Assembly: GCF_003367375.1 (NCBI RefSeq)
Contig: NZ_CP031416.1
Coordinates: forward strand, 275,001 to 312,500
DNA: 37,500 nt
Direction of reading: 5' to 3'
Origin: Gallaecimonas mangrovi
GTDB lineage: Bacteria; Pseudomonadota; Gammaproteobacteria; Enterobacterales; Gallaecimonadaceae
The notes below the pieces were generated by a model, which was not told where the DNA came from, searched no databases, and worked only from the letters and a program-made list of their open reading frames with translations. The position numbers and the translations under genes were made by a program. Shown piece after piece: positions 24,287 to 34,696 of this stretch. Each line of letters begins with the position of its first letter. The stretch's first letter is position 1.

Positions 24287-24925
24287 ATGGCTATTGGTCT
24301 AGTCGGTAAAAAAGTCGGGATGACCCGTATCTTCACTGAAGACGGTGTATCTATTCCCGTAACCGTAATCCAAGTTGAAAGCAACCGTGTTACCCAGGTT
24401 AAAACCCTGGAAACTGACGGTTACCGCGCGCTGCAAATCACCACTGGCTCGAAAAAAGCCAACCGTGTGACTAAGCCGCAAGCGGGTCACTTTGCCAAAG
24501 CTGGCGTTGAAGCTGGCCGTGGTTTGTGGGAATTCCGTCTGGCAGACGGCGAGGGCGAAGGCCTGGAGCTGGGTGCCGAGCTGAGCTTCGATCTGTTTAA
24601 CGACGTCAAGAAAGTTGACGTGACCGGTACCTCCAAAGGTAAAGGTTTTGCAGGTGCTGTTAAGCGCTGGAACTTCCGCACTCAAGACGCTACTCACGGT
24701 AACTCCTTGTCTCACCGCGTACACGGTTCTATTGGTCAAAACCAATCCCCGGGTAAGGTGTTTAAGGGCAAGAAGATGGCTGGTCACATGGGCGACGAAC
24801 GTGTCACTACCCAGAACCTGGAATTGGTTCGTGTAGATGCCGAGCGCGGCCTGCTGCTGGTTAAAGGTGCTGTACCCGGCGCCACCGGTGGTGACCTCAT
24901 CGTTAAACCCGCTGTGAAAGCGTAA
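24287..24925 (+). CDS. rplC: 50S ribosomal protein L3
   Basis: Early-assembly 50S protein with a loop reaching the peptidyl transferase centre. At 212 aa it is three longer than E. coli. It starts [16 protein letters not shown]; the loop contains [21 protein letters not shown] at about residues 147-167, including the glutamine region methylated by PrmB in E. coli. AGAGG lies upstream of the ATG. Second gene of the S10 operon. Confidence 0.98.
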   Translation: MAIGLVGKKVGMTRIFTEDGVSIPVTVIQVESNRVTQVKTLETDGYRALQITTGSKKANRVTKPQAGHFAKAGVEAGRGLWEFRLADGEGEGLELGAELSFDLFNDVKKVDVTGTSKGKGFAGAVKRWNFRTQDATHGNSLSHRVHGSIGQNQSPGKVFKGKKMAGHMGDERVTTQNLELVRVDAERGLLLVKGAVPGATGGDLIVKPAVKA

Positions 24926-24943
24926 CGTCTGAGGAGATAGGTG

Positions 24944-25549
24944 ATGGAATTGGTATTGAAAGACGCGCAAGGCGCTCTTGAAGTTTCCGAAGCTACCTTT
25001 GGGCGTGAGCTGAATGAAGCCCTGGTACACCAAGTAGTTGTGGCCTACGCCGCTGCTGCTCGTCAAGGTACCCGCGCTCAGAAGACCCGCTCAGAAGTTT
25101 CCGGCGGCGGCAAGAAGCCCTTCCGTCAGAAAGGCACTGGCCGCGCCCGTGCCGGCACCATCCGCAGCCCGATCTGGCGCTCCGGTGGTGTGAATTTTGC
25201 GGCTAAACCGCAAAATTACGAGCAGAAAGTAAACAAGAAAATGTATCGCGGCGCGATCAAAAGCATCCTGTCTGAACTGGTTCGTCAGGAGCGTTTGGTT
25301 GTTGTCGAGAACTTCGGTGTTTCTGCACCCAAGACCAAAGAACTGGTTGGCAAGCTTTCTGAGCTTGAGCTGAAGGACGTGTTGATCGTGACTCAAGAAG
25401 TCGACGAGAACCTGTTCCTGGCTGCCCGCAACCTGTACAAGGTCGACGTGCGCGACGTAGCCGGTATCGACCCGGTGTCTCTGATCGCCTTCGATAAGGT
25501 GCTGATGACCGCTGGTGCTGTGAAGCAACTCGAGGAGATGCTGGCATGA
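24944..25549 (+). CDS. rplD: 50S ribosomal protein L4
   Basis: 50S protein lining the exit tunnel and autoregulator of the S10 operon. From ATG 24944 it is 201 aa, exactly as E. coli (MELVLKDAQ). A GTG directly before it (24941) is in frame but not conserved. The extended loop with [20 protein letters not shown] at about residues 57-76 reaches the tunnel and is the site of macrolide-resistance changes; it looks wild type. GAGGAG precedes the start. It overlaps rplW by 4 bp. Confidence 0.98.
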   Translation: MELVLKDAQGALEVSEATFGRELNEALVHQVVVAYAAAARQGTRAQKTRSEVSGGGKKPFRQKGTGRARAGTIRSPIWRSGGVNFAAKPQNYEQKVNKKMYRGAIKSILSELVRQERLVVVENFGVSAPKTKELVGKLSELELKDVLIVTQEVDENLFLAARNLYKVDVRDVAGIDPVSLIAFDKVLMTAGAVKQLEEMLA

Positions 25550-25845
25550 TCCGTGAAGAACGCATTCTGAAAGTTATTCGCGCCCCTCACGTCTCTGAAA
25601 AGAGCACTATGGTTGCCGAGAAGTTCAACACTGTTGTTCTGAAAGTGGCTACCGACTCTACTAAAGCCGAAGTTAAGGCTGCTGTAGAGAAGCTCTTCGA
25701 AGTCGAAGTGGACGCAGTTCGCACCGTAAACGTCAAAGGCAAAACCAAACGCCACGGCGCCCGTACCGGCCGTCGCAGCGATTGGAAAAAAGCCTATGTG
25801 ACCCTGAAGGCCGGTCAAGAGATCGACTTCGGCGGCGCTGAATAA
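25546..25845 (+). CDS. rplW: 50S ribosomal protein L23
   Basis: Tunnel-exit protein that docks trigger factor and SRP. At 99 aa it is near E. coli (100). It begins [20 protein letters not shown] and has the conserved internal-loop region [19 protein letters not shown]. Its ATG shares four bases with the rplD stop (ATGA), giving translational coupling. Confidence 0.97.
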   Translation: MIREERILKVIRAPHVSEKSTMVAEKFNTVVLKVATDSTKAEVKAAVEKLFEVEVDAVRTVNVKGKTKRHGARTGRRSDWKKAYVTLKAGQEIDFGGAE

Positions 25846-25862
25846 GGGGAGGATTCAGAGCT

Positions 25863-26687
25863 ATGGCTATCGTTAAATGTAAGCCGACATCTCCGGGTCG
25901 TCGCCACGTAGTTAAAGTGGTTAACCCTGAGCTGCATAAAGGCAAGCCGCACGCTGCCCTGTTGGACTCTAAGTCCAAGTCTGGCGGCCGCAACAATGCT
26001 GGCCGTATCACTACCCGTCATATCGGTGGTGGTCACAAACAGCATTACCGGATCATCGATTTCAAACGTACCAAAGATGGCGTACCTGCCACTGTTGAGC
26101 GTCTGGAATACGATCCTAACCGCAGCGCTAACATCGCGCTGGTTCTGTACGCTGATGGCGAACGTCGTTACATCCTGGCCCCTAAAGGCATTCAGGCTGG
26201 CGACAAAATCCAATCTGGTGTAGATGCGCCTATCAAAGCAGGTAACACCCTGCCGATGCGCAACATCCCAGTTGGTTCTACTGTTCACGCAGTAGAAATG
26301 AAGCCTGGCAAAGGCGCTCAGCTGGCTCGTTCCGCTGGTGCTTACGTACAGATCGTTGCTCGCGACGGTGCCTACGTAACTATTCGCCTGCGTAGCGGCG
26401 AAATGCGCAAAGTGCCTGCAGATTGCCGCGCCACCATTGGTGAAGTGGGCAACGCTGAGCACATGCTGCGTCAACTGGGTAAAGCTGGTGCCAAACGCTG
26501 GCGCGGTGTTCGTCCGACCGTTCGTGGTGTTGCCATGAACCCGGTAGATCACCCGCACGGTGGTGGTGAAGGCCGTACCTCTGGTGGTCGTCACCCGGTT
26601 TCTCCGTGGGGCAAACCTACCAAGGGCGCTAAAACCCGTAAGAACAAGCGTACCGATAAGTTCATCGTACGCCGTCGTAGCAAGTAA
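25863..26687 (+). CDS. rplB: 50S ribosomal protein L2
   Basis: Highly conserved 50S core protein needed for subunit joining and peptidyl transfer. At 274 aa it is one residue longer than E. coli. It starts [17 protein letters not shown]. The C-terminal [18 protein letters not shown] includes His230, matching the functionally important E. coli His229. GGGGAGGA precedes the start. Confidence 0.98.
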   Translation: MAIVKCKPTSPGRRHVVKVVNPELHKGKPHAALLDSKSKSGGRNNAGRITTRHIGGGHKQHYRIIDFKRTKDGVPATVERLEYDPNRSANIALVLYADGERRYILAPKGIQAGDKIQSGVDAPIKAGNTLPMRNIPVGSTVHAVEMKPGKGAQLARSAGAYVQIVARDGAYVTIRLRSGEMRKVPADCRATIGEVGNAEHMLRQLGKAGAKRWRGVRPTVRGVAMNPVDHPHGGGEGRTSGGRHPVSPWGKPTKGAKTRKNKRTDKFIVRRRSK

Positions 26688-26691
26688 ATAA

Positions 26692-26985
<294 letters not shown>

Positions 26986-26995
26986 GGAGTAAAAG

Positions 26996-27328
26996 ATGGA
27001 AGCTATCGCTAAACATCGTTTTGCCCGTACCTCCGCGCAGAAGGCTCGCCTGGTTGCTGATCAGGTTCGCGGTCTGCCCGTGGCTAAGGCCATTGACACT
27101 TTGGCCTTCAGCGACAAGAAAGCTGCCGCGCTGGTCAAGAAGGTACTGGATTCAGCCATTGCCAACGCCGAGCACAACTTCGGTCTGGACATCGATGAAC
27201 TGAAAGTGGCCAAGATCTTCGTAGATGAAGGTCCTACCATGAAACGCATCATGCCCCGCGCCAAAGGTCGTGCGGATCGTATCCTCAAGCGCACCAGCCA
27301 CATTACTGTGGTTGTCGCTGAGCGTTAA
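26996..27328 (+). CDS. rplV: 50S ribosomal protein L22
   Basis: 50S protein whose beta hairpin forms the tunnel constriction with L4. At 110 aa it equals E. coli. Hairpin sequence [20 protein letters not shown] is at about residues 77-96; the three-residue macrolide-resistance deletion known there is absent. AAGGAG lies 8 bp before the start. Confidence 0.98.
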   Translation: MEAIAKHRFARTSAQKARLVADQVRGLPVAKAIDTLAFSDKKAAALVKKVLDSAIANAEHNFGLDIDELKVAKIFVDEGPTMKRIMPRAKGRADRILKRTSHITVVVAER

Positions 27329-27343
27329 TCCAGGAGATAAGCA

Positions 27344-28030
27344 ATGGGACAGAAAGTACATCCTAATGGTATCCGCCTGGGCATCGTCAAGCCTTGGAAT
27401 GCGACCTGGTTCGCTGATACCAAAGATTTTGCTGACAACCTGCATGGCGATCATGAAGTGCGTCAATTCCTGAAAAAGGAACTGAAAGCCGCTTCTGTAT
27501 CCCGCATCGTTATCGAGCGCCCTGCCAAGTCTATCCGCGTTACCATTCACACCGCCCGTCCGGGTGTTGTTATTGGTAAGAAAGGTGAAGACGTCGAGAA
27601 GCTGCGTAAAGCTGTTGCCAAAATTGCCGGCGTGCCCGCGCAAATCAACATCAGCGAAGTACGTAAGCCTGAGCTGGACGCGCAACTGGTAGCTGACAAC
27701 ATCAGCAGCCAGCTGGAGCGCCGCGTGATGTTCCGTCGCGCTATGAAGCGTGCGGTACAAAACGCTATGCGTCTGGGTGCTAAGGGTATCAAGGTAGAAG
27801 TGAACGGCCGCCTCGGTGGCGCCGAAATCGCTCGCACCGAATGGTACCGTGAAGGCCGTGTGCCGCTGCACACCCTGCGCGCTGACATCGATTATGCCAC
27901 TTCCGAAGCTCACACCACTTACGGCGTGATCGGCACTAAAGTCTGGATCTTCAAAGGTGAGATTCTGGGCGGTATGCCGGTTGCCGAAGTCCAGCCTGAG
28001 CCCAAGAAGAAAGGCAAAGGTGGCAAGTAA
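27344..28030 (+). CDS. rpsC: 30S ribosomal protein S3
   Basis: mRNA-entry protein of the 30S head. At 228 aa it is slightly shorter than E. coli (233). It starts [14 protein letters not shown]; the KH domain contains [17 protein letters not shown] at about residues 72-88; the C-terminal domain includes [15 protein letters not shown]. It ends in a lysine/glycine-rich tail. CAGGAG precedes the ATG. Confidence 0.98.
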   Translation: MGQKVHPNGIRLGIVKPWNATWFADTKDFADNLHGDHEVRQFLKKELKAASVSRIVIERPAKSIRVTIHTARPGVVIGKKGEDVEKLRKAVAKIAGVPAQINISEVRKPELDAQLVADNISSQLERRVMFRRAMKRAVQNAMRLGAKGIKVEVNGRLGGAEIARTEWYREGRVPLHTLRADIDYATSEAHTTYGVIGTKVWIFKGEILGGMPVAEVQPEPKKKGKGGK

Positions 28031-28042
28031 GGAGTTCCAGCG

Positions 28043-28456
28043 ATGTTGCAACCGAAACGTACAAAATTCCGTAAGCAGCACAAGATGCGCAACCGTGGCC
28101 TGGCGCAAGCCGGTGCCAAGGTGTCATTCGGTACCTTTGGCCTGAAAGCCATTGGCCGTGGTCGCATGACTGCCCGTCAAATTGAAGCTGCCCGTCGTGC
28201 CATGACCCGTCACGTCAAGCGTCAAGGTAAGATCTGGATCCGGGTATTCCCCGATAAGCCGATCTCCGAGAAGCCTCTGGAAGTGCGGATGGGTAAAGGT
28301 AAGGGTTCCGTTGAATATTGGGTTGCCGAAATCAAACCCGGCAAAGTCCTTTATGAAATGGATGGTGTCTCTGAAGAGCTGGCACGTGAAGCGTTCGCCC
28401 TTGCGGCCGCTAAACTGCCCTTTAAGACCACCTTTGTGACTCGGACGGTACTGTAA
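28043..28456 (+). CDS. rplP: 50S ribosomal protein L16
   Basis: 50S protein near the A-site and 5S rRNA that helps position aminoacyl-tRNA. At 137 aa it is one longer than E. coli. It starts [19 protein letters not shown] and contains [15 protein letters not shown] and [15 protein letters not shown]; the arginine of the latter region is hydroxylated in E. coli. Its last base is the first base of the rpmC start (TAATG). Confidence 0.98.
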   Translation: MLQPKRTKFRKQHKMRNRGLAQAGAKVSFGTFGLKAIGRGRMTARQIEAARRAMTRHVKRQGKIWIRVFPDKPISEKPLEVRMGKGKGSVEYWVAEIKPGKVLYEMDGVSEELAREAFALAAAKLPFKTTFVTRTVL

Positions 28457-28647
28457 TGAAAGCGACTGATCTTCGTAACAAGAGCGTTGAAGAGCTGAAC
28501 GCTGAGTTGATCGAACTGCTGCGTGAGCAATTCAACCTGCGCATGCAAGCGGCTACTGGTCAGCTGTCTCAGTCTCATGAGCTCAAGAAAGTGCGTCGCA
28601 ATATTGCACGCGTTAAGACTGTTCTCAACGAGAAGGCAGGTGCGTAA
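28456..28647 (+). CDS. rpmC: 50S ribosomal protein L29
   Basis: Small helical protein beside L23 at the tunnel exit. At 63 aa it equals E. coli: [29 protein letters not shown] then [20 protein letters not shown]. It overlaps both rplP and rpsQ by one base, so translation of the three is coupled. Confidence 0.97.
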   Translation: MKATDLRNKSVEELNAELIELLREQFNLRMQAATGQLSQSHELKKVRRNIARVKTVLNEKAGA

Positions 28648-28907
28648 TGACTGAGAAGACTGTTCGTACGCTGCAAGGCCGCGTGGTCAGCGACAAGATG
28701 GACAAATCCATCACTGTTGCTATCGAGCGCTTCGTGAAGCACCCGATCTACGGTAAGTTCATCAAGCGTACCACCAAGCTGCACGTGCATGACGAGAACA
28801 ACGAGTGCCAAGCTGGCGACGTCGTGACTATTCGCGAATGTCGTCCGTTGTCTAAGACTAAGTCTTGGACTTTGGTACAAGTCGTTGAGCGTCCGGCTAA
28901 GGTTTAA
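28647..28907 (+). CDS. rpsQ: 30S ribosomal protein S17
   Basis: OB-fold 16S rRNA-binding protein important in early 30S assembly. At 86 aa it is close to E. coli (84): [21 protein letters not shown], then [13 protein letters not shown] near the C-terminus. Last gene of the S10 operon; a strong terminator follows 25 bp downstream. Confidence 0.97.
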   Translation: MTEKTVRTLQGRVVSDKMDKSITVAIERFVKHPIYGKFIKRTTKLHVHDENNECQAGDVVTIRECRPLSKTKSWTLVQVVERPAKV

Positions 28908-28932
28908 TCGCCTAAAGCCTGCGCAAAAACAG

Positions 28933-28965
28933 CAATGACCCCGGAAACGGGGTCATTGTATTTTT
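28933..28965 (+). terminator. Rho-independent terminator of the S10 operon
   Basis: Perfect 11-bp stem CAATGACCCCG / CGGGGTCATTG with a GAAA tetraloop and a TATTTTTATT tail. It marks a real break between the S10 and spc operons. Confidence 0.92.
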
Positions 28966-28979
28966 ATTAGCCTTGGCGC

Positions 28980-29008
28980 TACCCATTGCAAGGGGATGGT
29001 GTTAAACT
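28980..29008 (+). promoter_or_regulatory. Candidate promoter of the spc operon
   Basis: A -10 like TAAACT (29003-29008) is followed by the GC-rich GTCGCGCC, as in the other ribosomal promoters here. The -35 at 17 bp (TACCCA) is poor; TTGCAA at 28986 is too close and TTGGCG at 28974 too far. A promoter is expected because a terminator precedes rplN, but the boxes are uncertain. Confidence 0.45.
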
Positions 29009-29081
29009 GTCGCGCCTTTGCTATAGGCAGCCAAAGGTGGCCCAATTCTGGGCCGTAGTTATTTTTTAGCGGAGCACTAAC

Positions 29082-29450
29082 ATGATCCAAATGCAAAGTA
29101 TGCTCGACGTTGCTGATAACAGCGGCGCTCGCAGCGTAATGTGTATTAAGGTTCTGGGTGGTTCGCACCGCCGTTATGCCGCTGTTGGCGACATCATCAA
29201 AGTTACCGTTAAGGAAGCAATTCCGCGCGGTAAAGTGAAAAAAGGTGATGTGGTTAACGCGGTGGTAGTGCGTACCAAAAAAGGTGTGCGTCGTCCTGAC
29301 GGTTCTTTGATCCGTTTCGATCGTAACGCTGCGGTACTGCTTAATGGTAAGCAGGAACCCATTGGCACCCGTATCTTCGGGCCTGTGACTCGTGAACTGC
29401 GTTCTGAGAAGTTCATGAAGATCATCTCTCTGGCGCCGGAAGTACTGTAA
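29082..29450 (+). CDS. rplN: 50S ribosomal protein L14
   Basis: Conserved beta-barrel protein at the subunit interface (bridges B5/B8), target of the silencing factor RsfS. At 122 aa it matches E. coli (123). It starts [20 protein letters not shown] and has [24 protein letters not shown] second in-frame ATG at 29091 is less likely since the MIQ start is conserved. GCGGAG precedes the start. First gene of the spc operon. Confidence 0.98.
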   Translation: MIQMQSMLDVADNSGARSVMCIKVLGGSHRRYAAVGDIIKVTVKEAIPRGKVKKGDVVNAVVVRTKKGVRRPDGSLIRFDRNAAVLLNGKQEPIGTRIFGPVTRELRSEKFMKIISLAPEVL

Positions 29451-29461
29451 GGAGTATCCCA

Positions 29462-29776
29462 ATGGCAGCGAAAATTCGTCGTGACGATGAAGTGATCGTG
29501 CTGACTGGCAAAGACAAGGGCAAGCGTGGCAAAGTCACCAAGGTCCTGGCTACCGGTAAGCTGATCGTTGAAGGCGTAAACGTCATCAAAAAACACCAAA
29601 AGCCCAACCCTTATCTGGGTGTTCAGGGTGGCATTGTTGAAAAAGAAGCCCCTATTCAGGTTTCCAACGTTGCTATCTACAACCCCAAAACTGGCAAGGC
29701 TGACCGTATCGGTTTCCGTTTTGAAGAAGGCCAAAAGGTTCGTTTCTTCAAATCCAATAACGAAGTCATCAACTGA
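29462..29776 (+). CDS. rplX: 50S ribosomal protein L24
   Basis: KOW-domain protein that initiates 50S assembly near the 5' end of 23S rRNA. At 104 aa it equals E. coli. It starts [25 protein letters not shown] (the KOW motif) with [23 protein letters not shown] in the middle. AAGGAG precedes it. Confidence 0.98.
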   Translation: MAAKIRRDDEVIVLTGKDKGKRGKVTKVLATGKLIVEGVNVIKKHQKPNPYLGVQGGIVEKEAPIQVSNVAIYNPKTGKADRIGFRFEEGQKVRFFKSNNEVIN

Positions 29777-29791
29777 TTTTTGGAGTATACG

Positions 29792-30331
29792 ATGGCGAAA
29801 CTGCATGATTTCTACAAAGAGACTGTAGTGCCTGGGCTCGTAAAAGAGTTCGGCTACAAGACAGTCATGCAAGTCCCTCGGATTGAAAAAATCACCCTTA
29901 ACATGGGTGTAGGTGAAGCTGTGGCTGATAAAAAGCTGCTGGACAATGCCTCTGCCGACCTGGCAGCCATTTCCGGTCAGAAGCCCCTCATCACCAAAGC
30001 GCGTAAATCCGTAGCGGGCTTCAAAATCCGTGAAGGTTACCCCATTGGTTGCAAAGTAACCCTGCGTGGCGAACGTATGTGGGAATTCTTTGAGCGTTTA
30101 GTCTCAATTTCTATTCCCCGTATCCGTGACTTCCGTGGCCTCAACCCGAAATCTTTCGACGGTCGTGGCAACTACAGCATGGGTGTTCGCGAGCAAATCA
30201 TCTTCCCTGAAATCGACTATGACAAAGTCGATCGCGTTCGTGGTCTGGATATCACCATCACCACTACTTCGCGTAATGACGAGGAAGGTCGTGCTCTGCT
30301 GGCTGCCTTTAACTTCCCGTTCAAAAAGTAA
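29792..30331 (+). CDS. rplE: 50S ribosomal protein L5
   Basis: Binds 5S rRNA and contacts P-site tRNA. From ATG 29792 ([10 protein letters not shown]) it is 179 aa, exactly as E. coli; the reading frame extends 12 bases upstream to a TTG, but TGGAG at 29781-29785 is the ribosome binding site of the ATG. Conserved [21 protein letters not shown] is visible at about residues 62-82. In E. coli S8 binds the start of this gene to repress the spc operon; a candidate stem is listed separately. Confidence 0.98.
   Translation: MAKLHDFYKETVVPGLVKEFGYKTVMQVPRIEKITLNMGVGEAVADKKLLDNASADLAAISGQKPLITKARKSVAGFKIREGYPIGCKVTLRGERMWEFFERLVSISIPRIRDFRGLNPKSFDGRGNYSMGVREQIIFPEIDYDKVDRVRGLDITITTTSRNDEEGRALLAAFNFPFKK
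29805..29835 (+). promoter_or_regulatory. Candidate S8 autoregulatory site within the start of rplE
   Basis: CTACA (29812-29816) and TGTAG (29824-29828) form a stem soon after the rplE ATG. The surrounding bases, GGCGAAACTGCATGATT and TACAAAGA, closely resemble the S8-binding region at the same place in E. coli. Some of this similarity comes from conserved coding, so the regulatory role is inferred. Confidence 0.4.
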
Positions 30332-30343
30332 GGAATTAGGGTT

Positions 30344-30649
30344 ATGGCAAAGCAATCAATGAAGGCCCGCGAGGCCAAGCGCGCCAAGCTGGTAGCACAA
30401 TTCGCTGAAAAGCGTATTGCACTGAAAGCCGTTATCAGCAGCGTCAACAGCTCCGATGAAGAGCGTTGGGACGCCGTGCTCAAACTGCAATCCCTGCCAC
30501 GCGATTCCAGCCGTACTCGCCAGCGTAACCGCTGCCGTGTAACTGGTCGTCCGCACGCTTATCTGCGCAAATTCGGCCTGAGCCGTATTAAAGTGCGTGA
30601 AGCTGCGATGCGCGGTGAAATTCCTGGCCTTAAAAAGGCTAGCTGGTAA
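30344..30649 (+). CDS. rpsN: 30S ribosomal protein S14 (zinc-free type)
   Basis: Late-assembling 30S head protein. At 101 aa it equals E. coli. The C-terminal [20 protein letters not shown] region is conserved, and only one cysteine (in RNRCRVTG) is present, so this is the long zinc-independent form rather than the short four-cysteine form. Followed by rpsH after 23 bp. Confidence 0.98.
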   Translation: MAKQSMKAREAKRAKLVAQFAEKRIALKAVISSVNSSDEERWDAVLKLQSLPRDSSRTRQRNRCRVTGRPHAYLRKFGLSRIKVREAAMRGEIPGLKKASW

Positions 30650-30672
30650 GCCACTTACGGGAGTGAAGCATT

Positions 30673-31065
30673 ATGAGCATGCAAGATCCTATCGCTGACA
30701 TGCTGACTCGCATCCGCAACGGCCAACAGGCCCGTAAGGTTGCAGTCTCCATGCCTTCTTCCAAGCTGAAGGTGGCTATCGCCGAGACGCTGAAGAAAGA
30801 AGGTTATGTCGCTGACTATAAAGTTACTGGCGACGTCAAGCCCGAGCTGGAAGTGACCCTGAAATATTTCCAGGGCAAGCCGGTTGTCGAGAGCATTCAA
30901 CGCGTTTCCCGCCCTGGCCTGCGCATCTATAAGAAAAAAGATGAGCTGCCGAAAGTAATGGGTGGTCTGGGCGTTGCTATCGTCTCTACGTCCAAGGGCG
31001 TGATGAGCGACCGTGCCGCGCGTAAAGCCGGTATGGGTGGCGAAATCATCTGCTACGTAGCGTAA
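30673..31065 (+). CDS. rpsH: 30S ribosomal protein S8
   Basis: 16S rRNA central-domain binder and translational repressor of the spc operon. At 130 aa it equals E. coli. Starts [18 protein letters not shown]; the C-terminal rRNA-binding part has [25 protein letters not shown] lies before the ATG. Confidence 0.98.
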   Translation: MSMQDPIADMLTRIRNGQQARKVAVSMPSSKLKVAIAETLKKEGYVADYKVTGDVKPELEVTLKYFQGKPVVESIQRVSRPGLRIYKKKDELPKVMGGLGVAIVSTSKGVMSDRAARKAGMGGEIICYVA

Positions 31066-31077
31066 GGGGGTAGAATA

Positions 31078-31608
31078 ATGTCTCGTGTCGCTAAAGCACC
31101 TGTGACCGTTCCTGCCGGTGTCGAAGTTAAAATCGACGGTCAGGAAATCACAGTTAAAGGTAAAAACGGTACCCTCAGCCGCGTTCTGAACGATGTTGTG
31201 GCCGTTAACCAAGAAGACAACCAGCTGAAAGTTAGCCTGAAAGAAGGTGCTGATGAAATTGCTCAGGCCGGTACCGCCCGTGCCCTGATCAACAACATGG
31301 TCATCGGTGTTACTGAAGGCTTCAGCCGTAAGCTGCAACTGATTGGCGTGGGTTACAAAGTACAGGTACAAGGTTCCAAGCTGAACATGCATCTGGGCTT
31401 TTCTCACCCGGTTGAGCACGAACTGCCGCAAGGCATCTCTGCCGAGTGCCCAAGCCAGACTGAAGTAGTTATCAAAGGCGCAGACAAACAATTGGTTGGC
31501 CAAGTTGCTGCCAATGTTCGTGGCTACCGTCCGCCCGAGCCTTACAAAGGCAAAGGTGTTCGCTACGCTGACGAAACTGTTCTGCGTAAAGAGGCTAAGA
31601 AGAAGTAA
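31078..31608 (+). CDS. rplF: 50S ribosomal protein L6
   Basis: Two-domain protein near the stalk base and sarcin-ricin loop. At 176 aa it is one shorter than E. coli. Starts [19 protein letters not shown]; the C-terminal conserved stretch is [16 protein letters not shown] at about residues 150-165. Confidence 0.98.
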   Translation: MSRVAKAPVTVPAGVEVKIDGQEITVKGKNGTLSRVLNDVVAVNQEDNQLKVSLKEGADEIAQAGTARALINNMVIGVTEGFSRKLQLIGVGYKVQVQGSKLNMHLGFSHPVEHELPQGISAECPSQTEVVIKGADKQLVGQVAANVRGYRPPEPYKGKGVRYADETVLRKEAKKK

Positions 31609-31617
31609 GGTAACACT

Positions 31618-31971
31618 ATGGACAAGAAAGCATCTCGTCTTCGTCGCGCTCTGCGCGTACGCAAGCAGATTAAAGAGCTGGGTGCGAATCGTCTGGTGGT
31701 TCACCGTACACCGCGCCATATTTATGCGCAGCTGATCGCAGCCAACGGTTCTGAAGTGATCGCCTCTGCCTCCACTCTGGATAAGGCACTGGCCGAGCAA
31801 GTGAAATACTCCGGCAACATCGATGCTGCCAAAGCAGTGGGTAAAGCCATCGCCGAGCGCGCTCTTGAAAAAGGCGTGAGCACCGTTGCATTCGATCGTT
31901 CCGGTTTTAAATATCACGGTCGTGTAGCTGCCCTGGCGGACGCTGCCCGTGAAGCCGGCCTGAAGTTCTAA
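31618..31971 (+). CDS. rplR: 50S ribosomal protein L18
   Basis: 5S rRNA-binding protein of the central protuberance. At 117 aa it equals E. coli. It starts [20 protein letters not shown], a basic rRNA-binding tail, and ends [26 protein letters not shown]. It works with L5 (rplE) in the same operon. Confidence 0.98.
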   Translation: MDKKASRLRRALRVRKQIKELGANRLVVHRTPRHIYAQLIAANGSEVIASASTLDKALAEQVKYSGNIDAAKAVGKAIAERALEKGVSTVAFDRSGFKYHGRVAALADAAREAGLKF

Positions 31972-31980
31972 GGAGCAGTC

Positions 31981-32481
31981 ATGGCGAACGTAGAAAAGCA
32001 AGCCGGTGACCTGATCGAAAAGCTGATCAGTGTTAACCGTGTTTCTAAAGTAGTTAAGGGCGGCCGTATCTTCAGCTTCACTGCATTGACTGTAGTGGGC
32101 GACGGCAACGGTCGCATCGGTTTTGGTTACGGTAAAGCCCGCGAAGTTCCAGCTGCCATTCAAAAGGCAATGGAACAAGCTCGCCGCAACATGGTTACCG
32201 TATCTCTGAACGGCACCACCCTGCATCACGCCGTTAAGGGCCGTCATTCTGGCTCTCAGGTTTACATGCAGCCTGCCTCAGAAGGTACCGGTATCATTGC
32301 CGGCGGTGCGATGCGCGCCGTGCTGGAAGTAGCTGGCGTACAAAACGTACTGTCCAAAGCTTATGGTTCCACCAACCCGATCAACGTGGTTCGTGCAACC
32401 ATCGGTGCTCTGGTAGACACTAAGTCTCCAGAAGCCGTAGCGGCCAAACGTGGTCTCACCGTTGAAGAAATTCTGGGGTAA
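31981..32481 (+). CDS. rpsE: 30S ribosomal protein S5
   Basis: Lies at the mRNA entry channel with S3 and S4 and affects accuracy. At 166 aa it is one shorter than E. coli. The N-terminal double-stranded-RNA-binding domain has [29 protein letters not shown]; the spectinomycin loop (VSKVVKGGR) looks wild type. AAGGAG precedes the ATG. Confidence 0.98.
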   Translation: MANVEKQAGDLIEKLISVNRVSKVVKGGRIFSFTALTVVGDGNGRIGFGYGKAREVPAAIQKAMEQARRNMVTVSLNGTTLHHAVKGRHSGSQVYMQPASEGTGIIAGGAMRAVLEVAGVQNVLSKAYGSTNPINVVRATIGALVDTKSPEAVAAKRGLTVEEILG

Positions 32482-32486
32482 TCACA

Positions 32487-32669
32487 ATGGCTAATAAGAC
32501 AGTAAAAGTTACTCAAACCCGCAGCTCGATTGGCCGCTTGCCTAAGCATAAAGCCACTCTGCGCGGTCTGGGCCTGCGTAAGATCAACCACACCGTTGAG
32601 CTGGAAGATACTCCGGCCGTGCGTGGCATGATCAACCAGGTAATTTACATGGTGAAGGTGGAGGGCTAA
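32487..32669 (+). CDS. rpmD: 50S ribosomal protein L30
   Basis: Small 50S protein of one domain. At 60 aa it is close to E. coli (59): [32 protein letters not shown], ending YMVKVEG. It sits between rpsE (5 bp) and rplO (4 bp), the conserved order. Confidence 0.97.
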   Translation: MANKTVKVTQTRSSIGRLPKHKATLRGLGLRKINHTVELEDTPAVRGMINQVIYMVKVEG

Positions 32670-32673
32670 TCGG

Positions 32674-33108
32674 ATGAAACTGAATAACCTATCCCCTGCC
32701 GCTGGTGCCAAGTCTGCTCCTAAGCGTGTAGGCCGTGGTATTGGTTCTGGCCTGGGTAAAACCGGTGGCCGTGGCCATAAAGGTCAAAAGAGCCGTAGCG
32801 GTGGTAAAGTACGTGCCGGTTTTGAAGGCGGTCAGATGCCGCTGCAACGCCGTCTGCCTAAGTTTGGCTTCACTTCTCGCAAGTCCTTAGTGTCTGCAGA
32901 AGTACGTCTGGCTGAACTTGCCAAGGTAGAAGGTGATGTAGTTGACCTGAACAGCCTGAAAGAGGCTAACGTCATCACCCGTAATATTGAATTCGCCAAG
33001 GTTGTACTGTCCGGCGCCATCGAGCGTCCTGTGACTGTACGTGGTCTGCGCGTCACCAAAGGTGCCCGTGCTGCCATTGAAGCCGCTGGCGGAAAGGTCG
33101 AGGAATAA
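32674..33108 (+). CDS. rplO: 50S ribosomal protein L15
   Basis: 50S assembly protein with a long basic extension threaded into 23S rRNA. At 144 aa it equals E. coli. The N-terminal extension has [22 protein letters not shown] and [11 protein letters not shown]; the globular C-terminal half follows. Followed by secY after 6 bp. Confidence 0.98.
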   Translation: MKLNNLSPAAGAKSAPKRVGRGIGSGLGKTGGRGHKGQKSRSGGKVRAGFEGGQMPLQRRLPKFGFTSRKSLVSAEVRLAELAKVEGDVVDLNSLKEANVITRNIEFAKVVLSGAIERPVTVRGLRVTKGARAAIEAAGGKVEE

Positions 33109-33114
33109 TAGGCA

Positions 33115-34437
33115 ATGGCTAAACCAGGACTGGATACCAATAAGGCACAAGGCGGGCTGTCGGAACTTAAACGCCGGCTGCTGTTCGTGCTCGGAGCGAT
33201 TATCGTTTTCCGGGCCGGCTCCTTCGTCCCCATTCCTGGTATTGACGCTGCTGTTCTTGCCAATCTGTTTGCACAGCAAAAAGATACCATCGTTGCCATG
33301 TTCAACATGTTCAGCGGTGGTGCCTTGTCCCGTGCCTCTGTATTTGCATTGGGGATCATGCCGTACATCTCGGCATCGATCATCGTGCAATTGCTGACTG
33401 TGGTGCACCCCGCACTCGCCGAACTGAAAAAGGAAGGTGAAGCAGGGCGCCGTAAGATCAGTCAGTACACCCGCTGGGGTACATTGGCACTGGCAATTGT
33501 GCAGTCCTTTGGGATCGCAACCGGTCTTCCTAACCTGGTACACGGCCTTGTGCTGAATCCAGGTCCGGCTTTCTACTTTACTGCAGTAGTGAGCTTGGTG
33601 ACCGGCACTATGTTCCTGATGTGGCTGGGTGAGCAGATCACTGAACGGGGTATCGGTAACGGTATCTCCATTCTGATCTTTTCCGGTATCGTCGCGGGCC
33701 TAGCCCCGGCGATCGGCAAGACAATAGAGCAGGCGCGTCAAGGGGATTTGAATTTCCTGGTAGCGATCCTGATTGCAGTTGTAGTTGTTGCTGTTACTTT
33801 CGGCGTGGTTTTCGTTGAACGCGGTCAACGCCGCATCGTCGTTAACTACGCAAAAAGGCAGCAAGGCCGTCGTATCTTTGCAGCGCAAAGTACGCATCTG
33901 CCGCTGAAGATCAATATGGCCGGTGTTATTCCGCCGATCTTCGCCAGCTCCATTATTTTGTTCCCGGGTACTGTGGCTCAATGGTTTGGCCAGAATGAGT
34001 CACTGTCTTGGTTGCAAAGTATTGCTCTGTCGCTCTCTCCAGGACAGCCGTTGTACGTGATGCTGTATTCAGCAGCCATTATCTTCTTCTGTTTCTTCTA
34101 TACCGGGCTGGTTTTCAACCCGCGCGAAACTGCAGAAAATCTGAAGAAGAGCGGTGCCTTTATTCCGGGTATTCGCCCGGGCGAGCAAACTGCTCGCTAC
34201 ATCGACAAAGTGATGACTCGTCTGACTTTGGCCGGCGCGATCTATATCACCTTAGTGTGTCTGATCCCCGAGTTCATGATGGTAGCGTTTAATGTGCAGT
34301 TCTACTTCGGTGGTACTTCACTGCTCATTATCGTTGTTGTCATCATGGACTTTATGGCGCAGGTGCAGACTCATCTGATGACCCATCAGTACGAGTCTGT
34401 CATGAAGAAGGCGAACCTCAAAGGTTACGGGCGCTAA
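33115..34437 (+). CDS. secY: Preprotein translocase subunit SecY
   Basis: Channel-forming inner-membrane subunit of the Sec translocon. At 440 aa it is close to E. coli (443) and shows ten hydrophobic segments spread along its length. The plug region ([27 protein letters not shown]) follows the first membrane segment, and the SecA/ribosome-binding cytoplasmic loops include [16 protein letters not shown] and the [18 protein letters not shown] stretch. SecE is encoded at 7225 in the same window. It lies in the spc operon before rpmJ. Confidence 0.98.
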   Translation: MAKPGLDTNKAQGGLSELKRRLLFVLGAIIVFRAGSFVPIPGIDAAVLANLFAQQKDTIVAMFNMFSGGALSRASVFALGIMPYISASIIVQLLTVVHPALAELKKEGEAGRRKISQYTRWGTLALAIVQSFGIATGLPNLVHGLVLNPGPAFYFTAVVSLVTGTMFLMWLGEQITERGIGNGISILIFSGIVAGLAPAIGKTIEQARQGDLNFLVAILIAVVVVAVTFGVVFVERGQRRIVVNYAKRQQGRRIFAAQSTHLPLKINMAGVIPPIFASSIILFPGTVAQWFGQNESLSWLQSIALSLSPGQPLYVMLYSAAIIFFCFFYTGLVFNPRETAENLKKSGAFIPGIRPGEQTARYIDKVMTRLTLAGAIYITLVCLIPEFMMVAFNVQFYFGGTSLLIIVVVIMDFMAQVQTHLMTHQYESVMKKANLKGYGR

Positions 34438-34474
34438 GCCCGGCCTTTGGTGTCGTTAACATACGGAGTAAGCA

Positions 34475-34588
34475 ATGAAAGTTCGTGCATCCGTTAAGAA
34501 AATTTGCCGCAACTGCAAAATCATCAAGCGCCACGGCGTGGTTCGCGTGATTTGCACTGAGCCGAAGCACAAGCAACGGCAAGGCTAA
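34475..34588 (+). CDS. rpmJ: 50S ribosomal protein L36 (zinc-binding type)
   Basis: A 37-residue gene, too short for many gene callers. The product starts [20 protein letters not shown] and ends [11 protein letters not shown]. Zinc ligands Cys11, Cys14, Cys27 and His32 are intact, so this is the zinc-dependent form. CGGAG at 34464-34468 is the ribosome binding site. Its place after secY is conserved; the gene closes the spc operon. Confidence 0.97.
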   Translation: MKVRASVKKICRNCKIIKRHGVVRVICTEPKHKQRQG

Positions 34589-34594
34589 TCCGGG

Positions 34595-34620
34595 GCTGAC
34601 CAGCAAATTAGCTGGTCAGC
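34595..34620 (+). terminator. Hairpin after rpmJ, probable weak terminator or processing site
   Basis: Perfect 10-bp stem GCTGACCAGC / GCTGGTCAGC with loop AAATTA, 6 bp after the rpmJ stop. Only TTAATT follows, so termination is probably incomplete. It marks the border between the spc and alpha operons. Confidence 0.6.
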
Positions 34621-34624
34621 TTAA

Positions 34625-34653
34625 TTGAAAACAGGCTTTCTGTTGGGTATCCT
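34625..34653 (+). promoter_or_regulatory. Candidate promoter of the alpha operon
   Basis: TTGAAA (34625-34630), 17-bp spacer, TATCCT (34648-34653), then TACGGGC. The -10 box is imperfect. Start near 34660 would leave a short leader of about 37 nt. The S4 pseudoknot known in the E. coli alpha leader cannot be confirmed here by eye. Confidence 0.45.
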
Positions 34654-34696
34654 TACGGGCTTTCCGCAGATAGCCACTACTTTAGGAGTGCAGTTG

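Noticed and set aside
30655..32247. 530-codon open frame on the minus strand over rpsH-rplF-rplR-rpsE
   Set aside because: A shadow frame running antisense through four conserved ribosomal genes; no homology recognised.
34625..34696. N-terminal extension of rpsM by 24 residues
   Set aside because: It would start at TTG within the probable promoter. S13 begins MARIAGI in the family and the ATG at 34697 has its own TAGGAG.
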